The notes below the pieces were generated by a model, which did no database searches, had not been told where the DNA came from, and saw only the letters and a list, made by a program, of their open reading frames with translations. Below, piece after piece: positions 45,499 through 55,492 of a DNA stretch of 64,000 nt. Position 1 is the stretch's first letter. Each line of letters begins with the position of its first letter. Source of the stretch: JAJPKK01 sp963787675 (GTDB lineage: Bacteria; Pseudomonadota; Alphaproteobacteria; Rhizobiales; Xanthobacteraceae); assembly GCA_963787675.1 (NCBI GenBank), contig CAWBDV010000010.1, positions 434,001 to 498,000 of the forward strand, given 5' to 3'. The translations under genes and the position numbers were made by a program.

Positions 45499-46860
45499 AT
45501 GCAGACCATCGTGAACAAAACTTTCAATGAGATCGCTCCCGGCGACGCCGCGTCGGTTCAGCGCACGTTGCAAGCCGGTGACGTGCGGGCCTGGGCCGCT
45601 GCCTTCGGTGAAGTGGACATGCTTACCGGCCCCGGCGAGAGCCAGGGGGCTGCCGGCATCGTCACGGCTATCCTGACCGCGCTCGTTGGTGCGGCCCTGC
45701 CGGGCCCCGGGACCTCGATCCGCACAACTTCGGTGCAGATCAAGGGTGCATTGCCGGTCGGCGTGGCGATGACAGCGCGTCTCGTCGTGCGGGAGAAGCG
45801 GTCGGATCAAGGGATCGTCGTGCTGGACGGTCAGTGCACCGACCCGGCCGGGCAGATCGTCGCGACCGCGATCCTGGAAGTTCTGGCGCCGACGACGCGG
45901 CAGCAATACCAGGTGGCGGAGCACCGGCTCGAGGGACTTGTCGAACGCTGTCGGAGTCTCAAACCGATGCTGACCGGTGTGGTGCACCCGTGCAGCGGCG
46001 ATGCGCTGGCCGGCGCAGTGGAGGCCGCCGCGGCCGGGCTGATCCTGCCCGTGCTGTTCGGCCCCGAGACCGAGATCCGGCAGATCGCGGATCATGCGCG
46101 CCTGGACATCGCCAAGTGCCGGATCGTGCCCACGGACGGCCCTGAGGACTCGGCGCTGAAGGCAGCGATGGCCGCCGGCGCCGGTGAGGTCGGGGTACTG
46201 ATGAAGGGCAGCCTGCACACCGACGTGCTCTTGCACGCGGTCATGCAGAAGGAAGCGAAACTGCGCATCGGACGGTTGATCAGCCACTGCGCGATGATGT
46301 CGGTACCAACTTATGCGCGCCGTTTCGTCATCAGCGACGTCGCACTGAATATTGCTCCCGACACCGACCAGAAGCGCGACATCTGCCAGAACGCAATCGG
46401 TTTCGCACGCTCGCTCGGCATCGACCTGCCGAAGGTGGCCGTGCTGGCCGCGGTCGAGATGGTGCGTACGAAAATGCCGGCCACGCTCGACGGGGCAATT
46501 CTGGCCAAAATGGCTGATCGAGGGCAGATCGTCGGCGGGATCGTCGACGGACCGCTGGATCTCGACGCCGCAGTGGACGTCGAAGCCGCGCGGATCAAGC
46601 ATATCTCATCGCCGATCGCGGGCCTCGCCGATGTACTGATCGTGCCGAACATCGAGGCCGGCAACATGGTCTACAAGAACCTCGCTTTCATGGCCGATGC
46701 GCAGGTCGCGGGCCTCGTGGTCGGTGCGCGAGTGCCGGTGATCCTGACGAGCCGCGCCGACACCGCCGCCGCGCGCCGCTTCTCGGCTGCCGCCGCCGTG
46801 CTCTATGCCAATGCGCTGGCTCGCGATCCCGCCATCCTGCTGCCGGAAACCGCGGAGTAA
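45499..46860 (+). CDS. pta: Bifunctional MaoC-like/phosphate acetyltransferase
   Basis: A 453-residue two-domain enzyme. Residues 1-140 are a MaoC hot-dog domain (with FGEVDMLTGPGES replacing the usual catalytic D-x-H segment, so hydratase activity is doubtful). Residues about 150-453 are the PTA/PTB transferase (VLFGPETEI, GEVGVLMKGSLHTDVLL, GIVDGPLDLDAAVD, PNIEAGNMVYKNL), which makes acetyl phosphate or butyryl phosphate from the CoA ester. The acetate kinase gene follows six bases later, so the two give ATP from acetyl-CoA. Confidence 0.9.
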   Translation: MQTIVNKTFNEIAPGDAASVQRTLQAGDVRAWAAAFGEVDMLTGPGESQGAAGIVTAILTALVGAALPGPGTSIRTTSVQIKGALPVGVAMTARLVVREKRSDQGIVVLDGQCTDPAGQIVATAILEVLAPTTRQQYQVAEHRLEGLVERCRSLKPMLTGVVHPCSGDALAGAVEAAAAGLILPVLFGPETEIRQIADHARLDIAKCRIVPTDGPEDSALKAAMAAGAGEVGVLMKGSLHTDVLLHAVMQKEAKLRIGRLISHCAMMSVPTYARRFVISDVALNIAPDTDQKRDICQNAIGFARSLGIDLPKVAVLAAVEMVRTKMPATLDGAILAKMADRGQIVGGIVDGPLDLDAAVDVEAARIKHISSPIAGLADVLIVPNIEAGNMVYKNLAFMADAQVAGLVVGARVPVILTSRADTAAARRFSAAAAVLYANALARDPAILLPETAE

Positions 46861-46866
46861 TTGGCC

Positions 46867-48054
46867 ATGACCGAGGCCATTGTCGTGGTCAATGCGGGCT
46901 CCACCAGCCTGAAGTTCGGCGCCTACGCGGTGGACGCGACCCGAGCGCTGCCGCTGCTCTGCCGCGGCGAGATCGACAGTATGGAAAGTGATCCCCACTT
47001 TGTCGTCAAGAACGCAGCCGACAAGCTATTGGGCGTGCATGAATGGGGCAAAGACCGCGCGATCGACCACAAGACAGCGCTGCACTTCGTCATCACTTGG
47101 CTGGAAGCCAATCTTGGTGACAGGAAGGTGATGGCCGCCGGCCACCGTGTCGTGCTCGGTGGCACCCGCTACGAGGGGCCGGTGCGCATAGAAAGCGGCG
47201 TGCTGGACTATCTCGCCTCGCTTGTGGTCATGGAGCCGTCGCACCAGCCCTACAACGTGCTGGGAGCCCGTGCGCTGGCGGAGGCGTTCCCCGGCCTGCC
47301 CCAGGTGGCTTGTTTTGACAGCTCGTTCCATCGGACGATGCCGGATGTGGCGCAGATCTACGCGCTGCCCCAGGACGTGCGCGATGCAGGTGTGCGCCAT
47401 TGGGGCTACCACGGCATTTCCTACGACTACATCAGCCGGCAGGTGCCGAAGTTCGAACCGCAGGCGCGGCGGGTAATCGCCGCGCATCTCGGCGGCGGCG
47501 CCAGCATGTGCGCCATGCTGGACGGGCGCAGCGTCGACACCACAATGGGCTTCGCTGGCGTGTCCGGCCTGCCCATGGCGACGCGCTCGGGCGACGTGCC
47601 GCCGGGCGCGCTGTTCTATTTGCTCCGCCGCAAACTATTCGACGACGCGTCGCTGGAGAAGATGCTGTATGAGCGGGCTGGCCTGCTCGGCCTGTCCGGC
47701 ATCAGCGGCGACATGCGGGTGTTGCAGGAGAGCACGGATCGACTCGCGGTCACGGCGGTGGAGTATTTCGTCTACGCGATGACCAAGTATGCGGGCGCCT
47801 ACGCGGCGGTGCTCGGCGGGCTCGATGCCTTTGTATTCACCGCCGGCATCGGCGAGCACTCCGCCCCCGTCCGCGCGGCGCTGTGCGCCAAGCTGGCGTG
47901 GCTCGGCGTGAAGCTGGACGGACATGCGAACAATTCCAACGGGCCCCGCATTTCCACCGCGGACAGTCGGGTCTCCGTGTGGGTCATCCCGACGGACGAG
48001 GAGCTGATGATCGCGCAGCACACGTTGGCGGTCGTTCGGCCCTCGCTGAACTGA
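46867..48054 (+). CDS. ackA: Acetate kinase
   Basis: A 395-residue enzyme of normal length, ASKHA fold, converting acetyl phosphate and ADP to acetate and ATP. The signature VVNAGSTSLKFGAY is at the N-terminus; the substrate-site block is VACFDSSFHRTMP; HWGYHGISYDYISR and the ATP-loop HLGGGASMCAM follow; the C-terminal FTAGIGEHSAPVRAA is also conserved. ATG 46867 is six bases after the pta stop (the frame itself extends to a TTG at 46861). Part of the DUF3141-pta-ackA unit; the proton ATPase gene starts 17 bases later. Confidence 0.95.
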   Translation: MTEAIVVVNAGSTSLKFGAYAVDATRALPLLCRGEIDSMESDPHFVVKNAADKLLGVHEWGKDRAIDHKTALHFVITWLEANLGDRKVMAAGHRVVLGGTRYEGPVRIESGVLDYLASLVVMEPSHQPYNVLGARALAEAFPGLPQVACFDSSFHRTMPDVAQIYALPQDVRDAGVRHWGYHGISYDYISRQVPKFEPQARRVIAAHLGGGASMCAMLDGRSVDTTMGFAGVSGLPMATRSGDVPPGALFYLLRRKLFDDASLEKMLYERAGLLGLSGISGDMRVLQESTDRLAVTAVEYFVYAMTKYAGAYAAVLGGLDAFVFTAGIGEHSAPVRAALCAKLAWLGVKLDGHANNSNGPRISTADSRVSVWVIPTDEELMIAQHTLAVVRPSLN

Positions 48055-48071
48055 CATAAGGAACACTCGCC

Positions 48072-50604
48072 ATGAAACCCAATACCGACCAGGCGAAGCT
48101 TCCACAAGCCGAACCGGGACCGAAGACCGCTGCGAAGGACGATCTGAAAACGCTGCCGTTGGCGGAGGTCGAGAAAAAATTGGCATCGTCGCCGGACGGC
48201 CTCACTCAGGCCGAGGCGCAGAAGCGGCTGACCCTATATGGACCGAACGAGATCGAAGAAAAAAAGACCAATGAGCTCCTGAAATTCCTCTCCTATTTCT
48301 GGGGTCCCATCCCGTGGATGATCGAGGCGGCGGTCATCCTGTCGGCGGTAGCCGGGCATTGGCCGGACTTCGGCATCATCCTGGTTCTGCTTCTGGCCAA
48401 CGCCCTCGTCGGGTTCTGGGAAGAGCACCAGGCGGGCAACGCCATCGCGGCCTTGAAGGCCACGTTGGCGATCAAGGCCAGGGTGAAACGCGATGGCAAG
48501 TGGGTCACCCCGGCGGCGCGGGAGCTGGTGTCGGGCGACGTCATCCGCGTGCGTATGGGCGACATCGTGCCGGCGGATGCGCGCTTGCTGGACGGCGACC
48601 CGATCGAAGTGGATCAATCCGCGCTGACGGGCGAGTCACTGCCCGTCGCGCGCAAATCCGGCGAGGCGGTGTTCTCCGGTTCGATCGTTCGTCAGGGCGA
48701 GATCGGCGCGCTGGTCTATGCCACGGGTGCGAACACCTATTTCGGCAAGACCGCGGAACTGGTGCAGGGGGCGCAAACCGTCAGCCACTTTCAACGCGCG
48801 GTGCTCAAAATCGGCAATTACCTAATCATTCTTGCGGTGGTTCTGGTGGCGACGATTATTGCCTTCGCGATCTTCCGCGGCGATCCGATCCTCACCACGT
48901 TGCAGTTCGCCTTGGTGCTGACCGTGGCCGCTATCCCTGTGGCAATGCCTACCGTCCTGTCGGTGACGATGGCGGTCGGCGCGCGCCTGCTGGCCAAAAA
49001 GCAGGCGATCGTGACCCGCTTGGTGGCGATCGAGGAATTGGCTGGCGTGGACGTGCTGTGCGCGGACAAGACCGGCACCCTGACCCAGAACAAGCTTACG
49101 CTGGGTGATCCGTTCAGCGTGAACAAGATCCCCGCCGAGCAAGTAATCCTCAATGCCGCGTTGGCGTCGCGCGCGGACAATAACGACACCATCGATCTGG
49201 CCGTTCTAGGCGGCCTGAAAAAAGATCAGGCTTTGCAAGGCTACAAGGTTGGTCATTTCCAGCCGTTCGACCCGGTGCATAAACGCACTGAGGCCGCCGT
49301 CACAGGCCCGGACGGAAAGACATTCAAGGTTACGAAGGGCGCGCCGCAGGTGATCTTGGCGTTGTCGGCCAACGCCGGAGAGGTGAAGCCCGCCGTCGAT
49401 AAGGCGATCAACGAATTGGCAGCTCGCGGCTTTCGCTCCTTGGGTGTGGCGCGGGCCGACGGAGACGGCAAATGGCAGTTTCTTGGTGTGCTGCCCCTGT
49501 TCGATCCACCACGGGAGGATGCCAAGGCAACCATCGCGACCGCGGGGCAAATGGGCGTGAAAGTCAAGATGGTGACCGGCGATGCGCTGGCCATCGCCCA
49601 GGAAACCGCCAAGAAACTGGGGATGGGCACAAACATCCTCGATGCCAGCGGGTTCGGCGATACCAAGCATCAAGAGACGGCGCAGCTAGCCGAATTCCAT
49701 CGAGAACGCTGACGGCTTCGCCCAGGTGTTTCCCGCGCACAAATTCCACATCGTGGATGTCCTGCAAAAGCGCGGCCACATCGTCGGCATGACGGGCGAT
49801 GGGGTGAATGACGCGCCCGCGCTGAAGAAAGCCGATTGCGGCATCGCCGTTTCGGGCGCGACGGATGCGGCGCGCGCGGCGGCGGCCATAGTGCTGATGA
49901 CGCCCGGCCTGTCGGAAATAATCGACGGGATCAAGGAAAGCCGCCGCATCTTCCAGCGGATGAACAGCTACGCGATCTACCGCATCGCCGAGACGCTGCG
50001 CGTGCTGTTGTTCATGACGCTGGCGATCCTGGTCTTCAACTTTTATCCGTTGACGGCGGTGATGATCGTGATGCTCGCGTTGCTCAACGACGGCGCCATC
50101 CTGTCCATAGCCTATGACAATGTTCATTACAAAGACCAGCCCGAGGCCTGGAACATGCCGGTGGTGCTGGGCATCGCCACGGTGCTGGGCGTCATCGGGG
50201 TCATTTCTGCGTTTGGCCTGTTTTATCTTGGCGAGCGCGTATTTCACCTCGATCGCGCTCACATCCAGACGCTGATGTACCTGAAGCTGTCCGTGGCCGG
50301 ACATCTGACGATTTTCCTGACGCGCACGCGCGGCCCGTTCTGGTCCATTCGCCCGGCACGGATCCTGTGGGGCGCGGTGCTCGGCACGCAAATGCTTGCA
50401 ACCCTGATTGCGGTGTATGGCGTGTTCATGACTCCGCTCGGCTGGGGCTGGGCGGCGTTTGTATGGGGCTATGCTCTGGCTTGGTTCCTCGTGAATGACC
50501 GCGTGAAATTGTTCGCTTATTGGATTCTTGATCCCGCCAAAGCCAGGACACTTTCGGTAGCGTTTCGCGAGGCAGGGACCAGTGTAGCTGAAGGCGCGGC
50601 ATGA
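48072..50604 (+). pseudogene. P3A-type proton-efflux P-type ATPase, frameshifted
   Basis: An 843-residue plasma-membrane H+-ATPase relative if one extra T near 49695 is removed. The N-terminal cation-ATPase domain, actuator motif LTGES (SALTGESLPV), phosphorylation site D332-K-T-G-T-L-T-Q and hinge GMTGDGVNDAPALKKADCGIA are present, with about ten membrane segments. The break lies after ETAQLAE in the nucleotide-binding domain: expected GAATCCATCGAG, observed GAATTCCATCGAG. If it is real, the hinge and the last six helices are lost from the first frame. It starts 17 bases after ackA and ends by ATGA overlap with the second ATPase gene. Confidence 0.88.
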
Positions 50605-50642
50605 GATTGAGAGATGTGCCCAATGAGGTGAGACCAGGAATA

Positions 50643-53015
50643 ATGTCAGCCCTTCCGTCCCCCGAAAGCACTCCACCCCCGAAGTCGGCCAGTGCCGCCG
50701 ACATCAGCCCGCAGAACGGCCTGACAAGCGACGAAGCGCGCCGTCGGCTGGAGAAGTTCGGCCCAAACGCAATGCCCGATACGGCGCTCCAACCGTTACG
50801 CATGGCGCTTGAGAAATTCTGGGCGCCCGTTCCGTGGATGCTCGAAGCTGCGATCGTTCTTGAACTGGTGCTCGGAAAGTATGTCGAGGCGTGGATCATT
50901 GCAGGCCTCCTGGTCTTCAATGCCGCACTCGGATTATTCCAGGAGAGCCGCGCCCAGGCGACCCTTGCCGCTCTCAAGTCGCGGCTGGCACTGAATGCGT
51001 CCGTTCGGCGCGATGGCGCGTGGAAGACTATGCCCGCGGCCGGGCTGGTGCCGGGCGATGTGGTGAAGCTTTCTCTCGGTGCTGTGGTCGCCGCCGATGT
51101 GAGCCTCACCGAGGGAGAAGTCCTGCTCGACCAATCCATGCTCACCGGCGAATCGATGCCAATCGAAGCCGGCGCCGGTGTGCAGACCTATGCGGGAGCT
51201 TTGGTTAAGCGCGGCGAGGCGGTGGCTGAGGTCACGGCGACCGGAGCGCGCACAAAGTTTGGCCGCACCGCCGAACTGGTCCGCACCGCGCATGTCGTGA
51301 GCTCTCAACAAAAGGCCGTGTTGCGCGTGGTGCGCAATCTCGCCGGGTTCAACGGCGTCGTCATCGTACTGCTGGTCGCCTATGCGTGGTTTCTCACAAT
51401 GCCGCTCGACGAGATCATCCCACTCGTCTTGACGGCGGTGCTCGCATCGATACCGGTCGCGCTGCCGGCCACCTTCACGCTTGCGGCGGCGCTCGGCGCA
51501 AGTGCATTAGCAAAGCTGGGGGTCCTTCCGACGCGCCTCTCCGCCGTTGATGAAGCGGCATCGATGGGTGTCCTGTGTGCTGACAAGACCGGAACGCTGA
51601 CGCGCAACGCGCTGACCGTGACGACAGTGCGTGCGATGCCAGGCTTCGACGAGGCACACGTTCTGGCGCTGGCCGCGCTGGCGAGTTCCGATGGCGGCCA
51701 GGACCCAGTCGACGGAGCAATTCGCACGGCTGCCGCGGGCAAGGCCGTCTCTGACGCGCCGCGATTGATCAAGTTTGCGGCCTTCGATCCAGCGAAGAAG
51801 ATGTCTGAGGCGACCGCAACAGATGCAACAGGAAACCCGCAACGTATCGTGAAGGGCGCCTCCGCCGTGGTCATCGGACTTGCTCAGCCGTCGCCGACCG
51901 CGTCCCCGGTGGCCAACGAACTCGAAGCAAAGGGTTTCAGAGTACTGGCGGTCGCAGCCGGACCGCCGTCGGCGATGAAGCTCGCAGGACTGATCGCGCT
52001 GAGCGACCCGCCTCGCCCAGACTCGGCGGCGCTTGTCAGCGAATTGCATGGGTTAGGCGTGCGCACGGTGATGGTGACGGGCGACGCACCGGCGACTGCG
52101 GCCATCGTGGCGAAGGCAGTGGGGCTCGATGGCGCGATCTGTCCGCCCGGACCGATCCCCGATACCGTCCATCCTGAACAATTTGCGGTCTTCGCCGGTG
52201 TCATGCCGGAGGACAAGTACAAGCTCGTCAAGGCGTTTCAGAAGGGCGGCCATACCATTGGTATGTGCGGCGATGGCGCCAACGACGCGCCGGCCCTGCG
52301 CCAGGCCCAGATGGGAATCGCGGTTTCAACAGCAACCGACGTCGCCAAATCGGCGGCCGGCATGGTGTTGACCGAGCCTGGCCTCGCCGGCATCGTCGCC
52401 GCGGTCAAGGAAGGTCGCGTGATTTTCCAGCGCATCCAGACCTATACGCTGAACTCCATCATCAAGAAGATCGTGACAGTGCTATTCTTGATCGTCGGCC
52501 TGATCGCCACAGGGCACGCAATTCTGACCCCGCTCCTGATGGTCATTGTGATGATCGCGGGTGATTTCCTGGCGATGTCATTGACGACCGACAATGTGCG
52601 AGCGTCCCCGATGCCAAATGCGTGGCGCATTGGCGCCTTGACGATGGCGGGAATCGTCATGGCAGTCTGCCTGCTGACCTTCTGCAGCGGTGTCCTGTTG
52701 GTCGGCCAGTTTGATCTGGGCCTCGGGATCGACGCACTACGAACGCTCGCGTTTATCGCCTTGGTATTCGGGAGCCAGGCGATCACCTATGCCATTCGTC
52801 AACGCCGCCACCTGTGGGGCTCTCGCCCAAGCTTCTGGCTCGCCCTATCGTCCGCAACCGATATTCTGATCGCGTCGGTATTGTCCATCGAAGGAATCGC
52901 GATGGCGCCTTTGCCGGCCTGGATCGTGACCGGCACGCTTGCCGGTGCGGCTGTTTTCGCCGTCGTCGCGGACCTTGTGAAGGTTCCGGCTTTTCGCGGT
53001 CTCGGGATCGCCTAG
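50643..53015 (+). CDS. P3A-type P-type ATPase, second copy
   Basis: A 790-residue intact P-type ATPase from ATG 50643 (AGGA five bases upstream; a start at 50601 overlapping the previous stop would add 14 residues). Actuator motif MLTGESMPIE, phosphorylation site D314-K-T-G-T-L-T-R, hinge GDGANDAPALRQAQMGIAVSTATDVAK and a six-helix C-terminal domain are present. It is similar to the first ATPase but clearly divergent, and lacks cytosolic metal-binding domains, so H+ is the likely ion. Together with the first copy it forms a tandem. Confidence 0.9.
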   Translation: MSALPSPESTPPPKSASAADISPQNGLTSDEARRRLEKFGPNAMPDTALQPLRMALEKFWAPVPWMLEAAIVLELVLGKYVEAWIIAGLLVFNAALGLFQESRAQATLAALKSRLALNASVRRDGAWKTMPAAGLVPGDVVKLSLGAVVAADVSLTEGEVLLDQSMLTGESMPIEAGAGVQTYAGALVKRGEAVAEVTATGARTKFGRTAELVRTAHVVSSQQKAVLRVVRNLAGFNGVVIVLLVAYAWFLTMPLDEIIPLVLTAVLASIPVALPATFTLAAALGASALAKLGVLPTRLSAVDEAASMGVLCADKTGTLTRNALTVTTVRAMPGFDEAHVLALAALASSDGGQDPVDGAIRTAAAGKAVSDAPRLIKFAAFDPAKKMSEATATDATGNPQRIVKGASAVVIGLAQPSPTASPVANELEAKGFRVLAVAAGPPSAMKLAGLIALSDPPRPDSAALVSELHGLGVRTVMVTGDAPATAAIVAKAVGLDGAICPPGPIPDTVHPEQFAVFAGVMPEDKYKLVKAFQKGGHTIGMCGDGANDAPALRQAQMGIAVSTATDVAKSAAGMVLTEPGLAGIVAAVKEGRVIFQRIQTYTLNSIIKKIVTVLFLIVGLIATGHAILTPLLMVIVMIAGDFLAMSLTTDNVRASPMPNAWRIGALTMAGIVMAVCLLTFCSGVLLVGQFDLGLGIDALRTLAFIALVFGSQAITYAIRQRRHLWGSRPSFWLALSSATDILIASVLSIEGIAMAPLPAWIVTGTLAGAAVFAVVADLVKVPAFRGLGIA

Positions 53016-53044
53016 AACCGCGGCTTGCTGCCGAAAGGATGAAG

Positions 53045-53914
53045 ATGAAGATCAGTTCAAAGGACTTTCGCGTGCGCGAAGGAGACGAGGTCGATCTCGA
53101 GAAGTGGCCGACAAAGGTCGATCCCGTCTACAAGTCGAACGAGCAATACAAAAAGCTTCTGGAAGAACACGTCGCGCGGCTCAGTTTACAACAGCAGCTT
53201 CTCTACGCTTCTAATCGCTATGCCGTTCTGCTGATCTTCCAGGCGACGGATGCGGCCGGAAAAGATGGCGCCATCAAACATGTGATGTCGGGGGTCAACC
53301 CTCAGGGCTGCCAGGTGTTCAGCTTCAAACATCCCAGTGCCACCGAATTGGAACACGATTTTTTATGGCGCACCACGCGCGATCTGCCGGAACGCGGACG
53401 AATCGGCATTTTCAACCGATCGTATTACGAGGAGGTTCTAATCGTCCGCGTGCACCCCGAGATTCTCCGCAGCGAAGGCCTCACGGATGCGGCACGAGAT
53501 GAGAAGAAAGTCTGGCATGACCGATATCGCTCGATTACGAATTTGGAGAGGCACCTATCCGGCAACGGAACCCGCACCATCAAGTTCTTCCTCCACCTCT
53601 CCAAAGAAGAACAGCGAAAGCGCTTTCTGGCGCGCATCGACGAACCAGAAAAGAACTGGAAATTTAGCGCTGCCGATATCGCCGAGAGAGGATTCTGGAA
53701 GCAATACATGAAGGCGTATGAGGAATGCCTCAGTGCGACAAGCACCCGAGAGGCGCCTTGGTATGTCGTTCCGGCCGACGACAAGGAGAACGCTCGGCTA
53801 ATTGTTTCACAAATTGTCCTCGACACGTTGGAAGGACTCAAAATGTCCTTTCCGCAAACGAGCGCAGAGCGCCGTCGCGAATTGCTGTCGATCCGCAAGC
53901 AACTCACGAAGTAA
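53045..53914 (+). CDS. ppk2: Polyphosphate kinase 2
   Basis: A 289-residue PPK2, which transfers phosphate between polyphosphate and nucleotides (most likely making ADP/ATP or GTP from polyP). Walker A is FQATDAAGKDGAIKHVMSG, Walker B with the NRSYYEEV signature is GIFNRSYYEEVLIVRVHP, and the lid SKEEQRKRFLARIDEPEKNWKF (written here only in parts: SKEEQRKRF and EPEKNWKF) is present. ATG 53045 is chosen over ATG 53039 because of AAAGG six bases upstream. It follows the second ATPase by 29 bases and is probably in the same operon. Confidence 0.93.
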   Translation: MKISSKDFRVREGDEVDLEKWPTKVDPVYKSNEQYKKLLEEHVARLSLQQQLLYASNRYAVLLIFQATDAAGKDGAIKHVMSGVNPQGCQVFSFKHPSATELEHDFLWRTTRDLPERGRIGIFNRSYYEEVLIVRVHPEILRSEGLTDAARDEKKVWHDRYRSITNLERHLSGNGTRTIKFFLHLSKEEQRKRFLARIDEPEKNWKFSAADIAERGFWKQYMKAYEECLSATSTREAPWYVVPADDKENARLIVSQIVLDTLEGLKMSFPQTSAERRRELLSIRKQLTK

Positions 53915-54093
53915 GATTGTGAGGCGGTGGCGTGCACATCGCCCGCGCCCCGGTTTGGCTGACAGCGGAGTTTAGTTTCGCTGGGCTGTCATTGCGGCCC
54001 GACGGCGTGGCCATTGAGGCACTCTCCCGCAACCGAGGGCGCACGCCACTCAAGCTAAGGCGTTCATCAGCCCAAGCTCGCTCTCGCAAACGG

Positions 54094-54110
54094 TCTGAGT
54101 AGTTTCCGAG
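54094..54110 (+). promoter_or_regulatory. 17-bp motif, copy 2 (TCTGAGTAGTTTCCGAG)
   Basis: Second copy of the motif, 87 bases before the PRC-barrel gene start, in a 283-base intergenic region with no other gene. Confidence 0.55.
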
Positions 54111-54197
54111 TTTGCCGACGCGTTCCCGCGACAGCTAATGTCAGACTTGATCGCGGTTTGACGTAAGGTCAACAGCGGCAACAAGGAGGCGGAACAC

Positions 54198-55043
54198 ATG
54201 AATCGCTCCACGTTAGCCAAGTCCGTGGTAGCATGCTTTTGTCTCGGTGCTGCCGTGCCGCTGCTCGCGGCTCAAACTCCCGCACCGGGGACTCTCCCGT
54301 CTGCCAATCAGAAGGATACCTCCGCCACTAAGCCCGCGGCGACGTGCCTGAGCGATCTGCAGGCCTTCGATAGTCAGATGGAGAAGGAAGGCTACTGGCT
54401 GGGCGGAACCGGCTACGGGTACGGCTATCGGATGGGCGGCTACTTTGGACCTATCGCAGCCGGCTACCAGAACGCGCGGCCGGGTTACGAGGTCCGGACG
54501 CTCATCGCCTCCGCAAACATTCTCGCGCGAAACGGCCAACAGCAGCAATGTGAGGACGTGCTCACCACAGCCCGCAATCTCTACAAGCTTTACGTGGCTG
54601 ATCTGCACAGCCGGGGAGTGCCTATGGAGGACATGTCAGGTTGGCGGCAACAGCAGATCGCCGCCGCGCAGCCTGTCACAGGTCAGAATATCTCGTTGCG
54701 GTCAGATGAGTTGCTCGGAACCGATGTGCGCAGCCCTCAGAACGAAGCTCTCGGCAGCGTCGATGACCTCGTGCTGAGTCCGCAGACGGGTAAGATCGCC
54801 TATCTGGTAATCGGGCGGGGCGGGTTTTTCGGGATCGATGAAAAATATGTTCCGGTTCCCTGGGAGGACTTCAAGCTAACCCCGAACTTGAAACTACTCG
54901 TGCTCGACACGACCAAGGCGATCATGGACGCCGCACCGCAGGTGAACCATGACCAATACACGACCTCCGCGCAGTTCCAACAGCAGAGTCAGAAGGTGGA
55001 AGCCTACTGGAAGGCGCACCTCTCGAACAAAGGCGTCAACTGA
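54198..55043 (+). CDS. Exported PRC-barrel domain protein
   Basis: A 281-residue exported protein. Signal peptide 1-26 (LLAAQT). A Gly/Tyr-rich stretch GGTGYGYGYRMGGYFGP lies near residue 75. Residues about 170-255 are a PRC-barrel (SDELLGTDVRSPQNEALGSVDD, then GKIAYLVIGRGGFFGIDEKYV). PRC-barrel proteins bind RNA or partners; exported ones are frequent in stress clusters but their job is unknown. GGAGG lies 12 bases upstream of ATG 54198. Motif copy 2 is upstream. Confidence 0.82.
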   Translation: MNRSTLAKSVVACFCLGAAVPLLAAQTPAPGTLPSANQKDTSATKPAATCLSDLQAFDSQMEKEGYWLGGTGYGYGYRMGGYFGPIAAGYQNARPGYEVRTLIASANILARNGQQQQCEDVLTTARNLYKLYVADLHSRGVPMEDMSGWRQQQIAAAQPVTGQNISLRSDELLGTDVRSPQNEALGSVDDLVLSPQTGKIAYLVIGRGGFFGIDEKYVPVPWEDFKLTPNLKLLVLDTTKAIMDAAPQVNHDQYTTSAQFQQQSQKVEAYWKAHLSNKGVN

Positions 55044-55102
55044 TCGACGTTTGATCCAAGCTTTTAGGCCCCTCGATTGGTAGGGCATGTGAACAGCCCT
55101 CG

Positions 55103-55306
55103 ATGAGACAACACAAACGATGGAATCCAATCCCTGCCGTCGTGTACGGCTTGGCCTTCGGTGTACTCGGCGGCGCGCTGATGATTTTTGCAACCCATGG
55201 GGGCGACCGGTGGCAGGACCAAGCCATTACTCTCCTCGAAATAGCTATGATCACCATGCTGTCCTGTGTGGCCGTATCTTATGTGCGGCAGTTCATCGCA
55301 AATTGA
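55103..55306 (+). CDS. Small two-helix membrane protein
   Basis: A 67-residue protein with two predicted membrane helices (AVVYGLAFGVLGGALMIFA and AITLLEIAMITMLSCVAVSYV). No family recognised. The start ATG 55103 has a weak ribosome site. It lies 59 bases after the PRC-barrel gene on the same strand and may be co-transcribed with it. Confidence 0.55.
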   Translation: MRQHKRWNPIPAVVYGLAFGVLGGALMIFATHGGDRWQDQAITLLEIAMITMLSCVAVSYVRQFIAN

Positions 55307-55375
55307 GGCCCGGAGGTCGTTGTTCCTTGCCCGCGCAAGCTGACGATATCGACTTCCTTTCTTCAAAAGCCGGTC

Positions 55376-55392
55376 TCTGAGTAGATTCCGAG
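55376..55392 (+). promoter_or_regulatory. 17-bp motif, copy 3 (TCTGAGTAGATTCCGAG)
   Basis: Third copy, 100 bases before the gene at 55493. Between the two is GGAAA-N16-GGTT at about 55432, a weak EcfG-like promoter. Confidence 0.5.
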
Positions 55393-55492
55393 GCTTCCAT
55401 TCCCAGAAATGACGACCTTAGCTAGTCGGAAATCACCTGCGCAGCGTAGGTTGAATATCATTTGATAACGACGACGCTATTTGGTGGTTGAG

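Noticed and set aside
54155..54175. TTGAC-N5-GTCAA as an FNR/FixK box
   Set aside because: FNR/FixK sites are TTGA-N6-TCAA; here the spacing is one base too long, so I do not claim it.
54193..54217. GGAAC-N15-CGTT resembling an EcfG promoter
   Set aside because: It spans the start codon of the PRC-barrel gene, whose signal peptide fixes the start, and the spacer is one base short.
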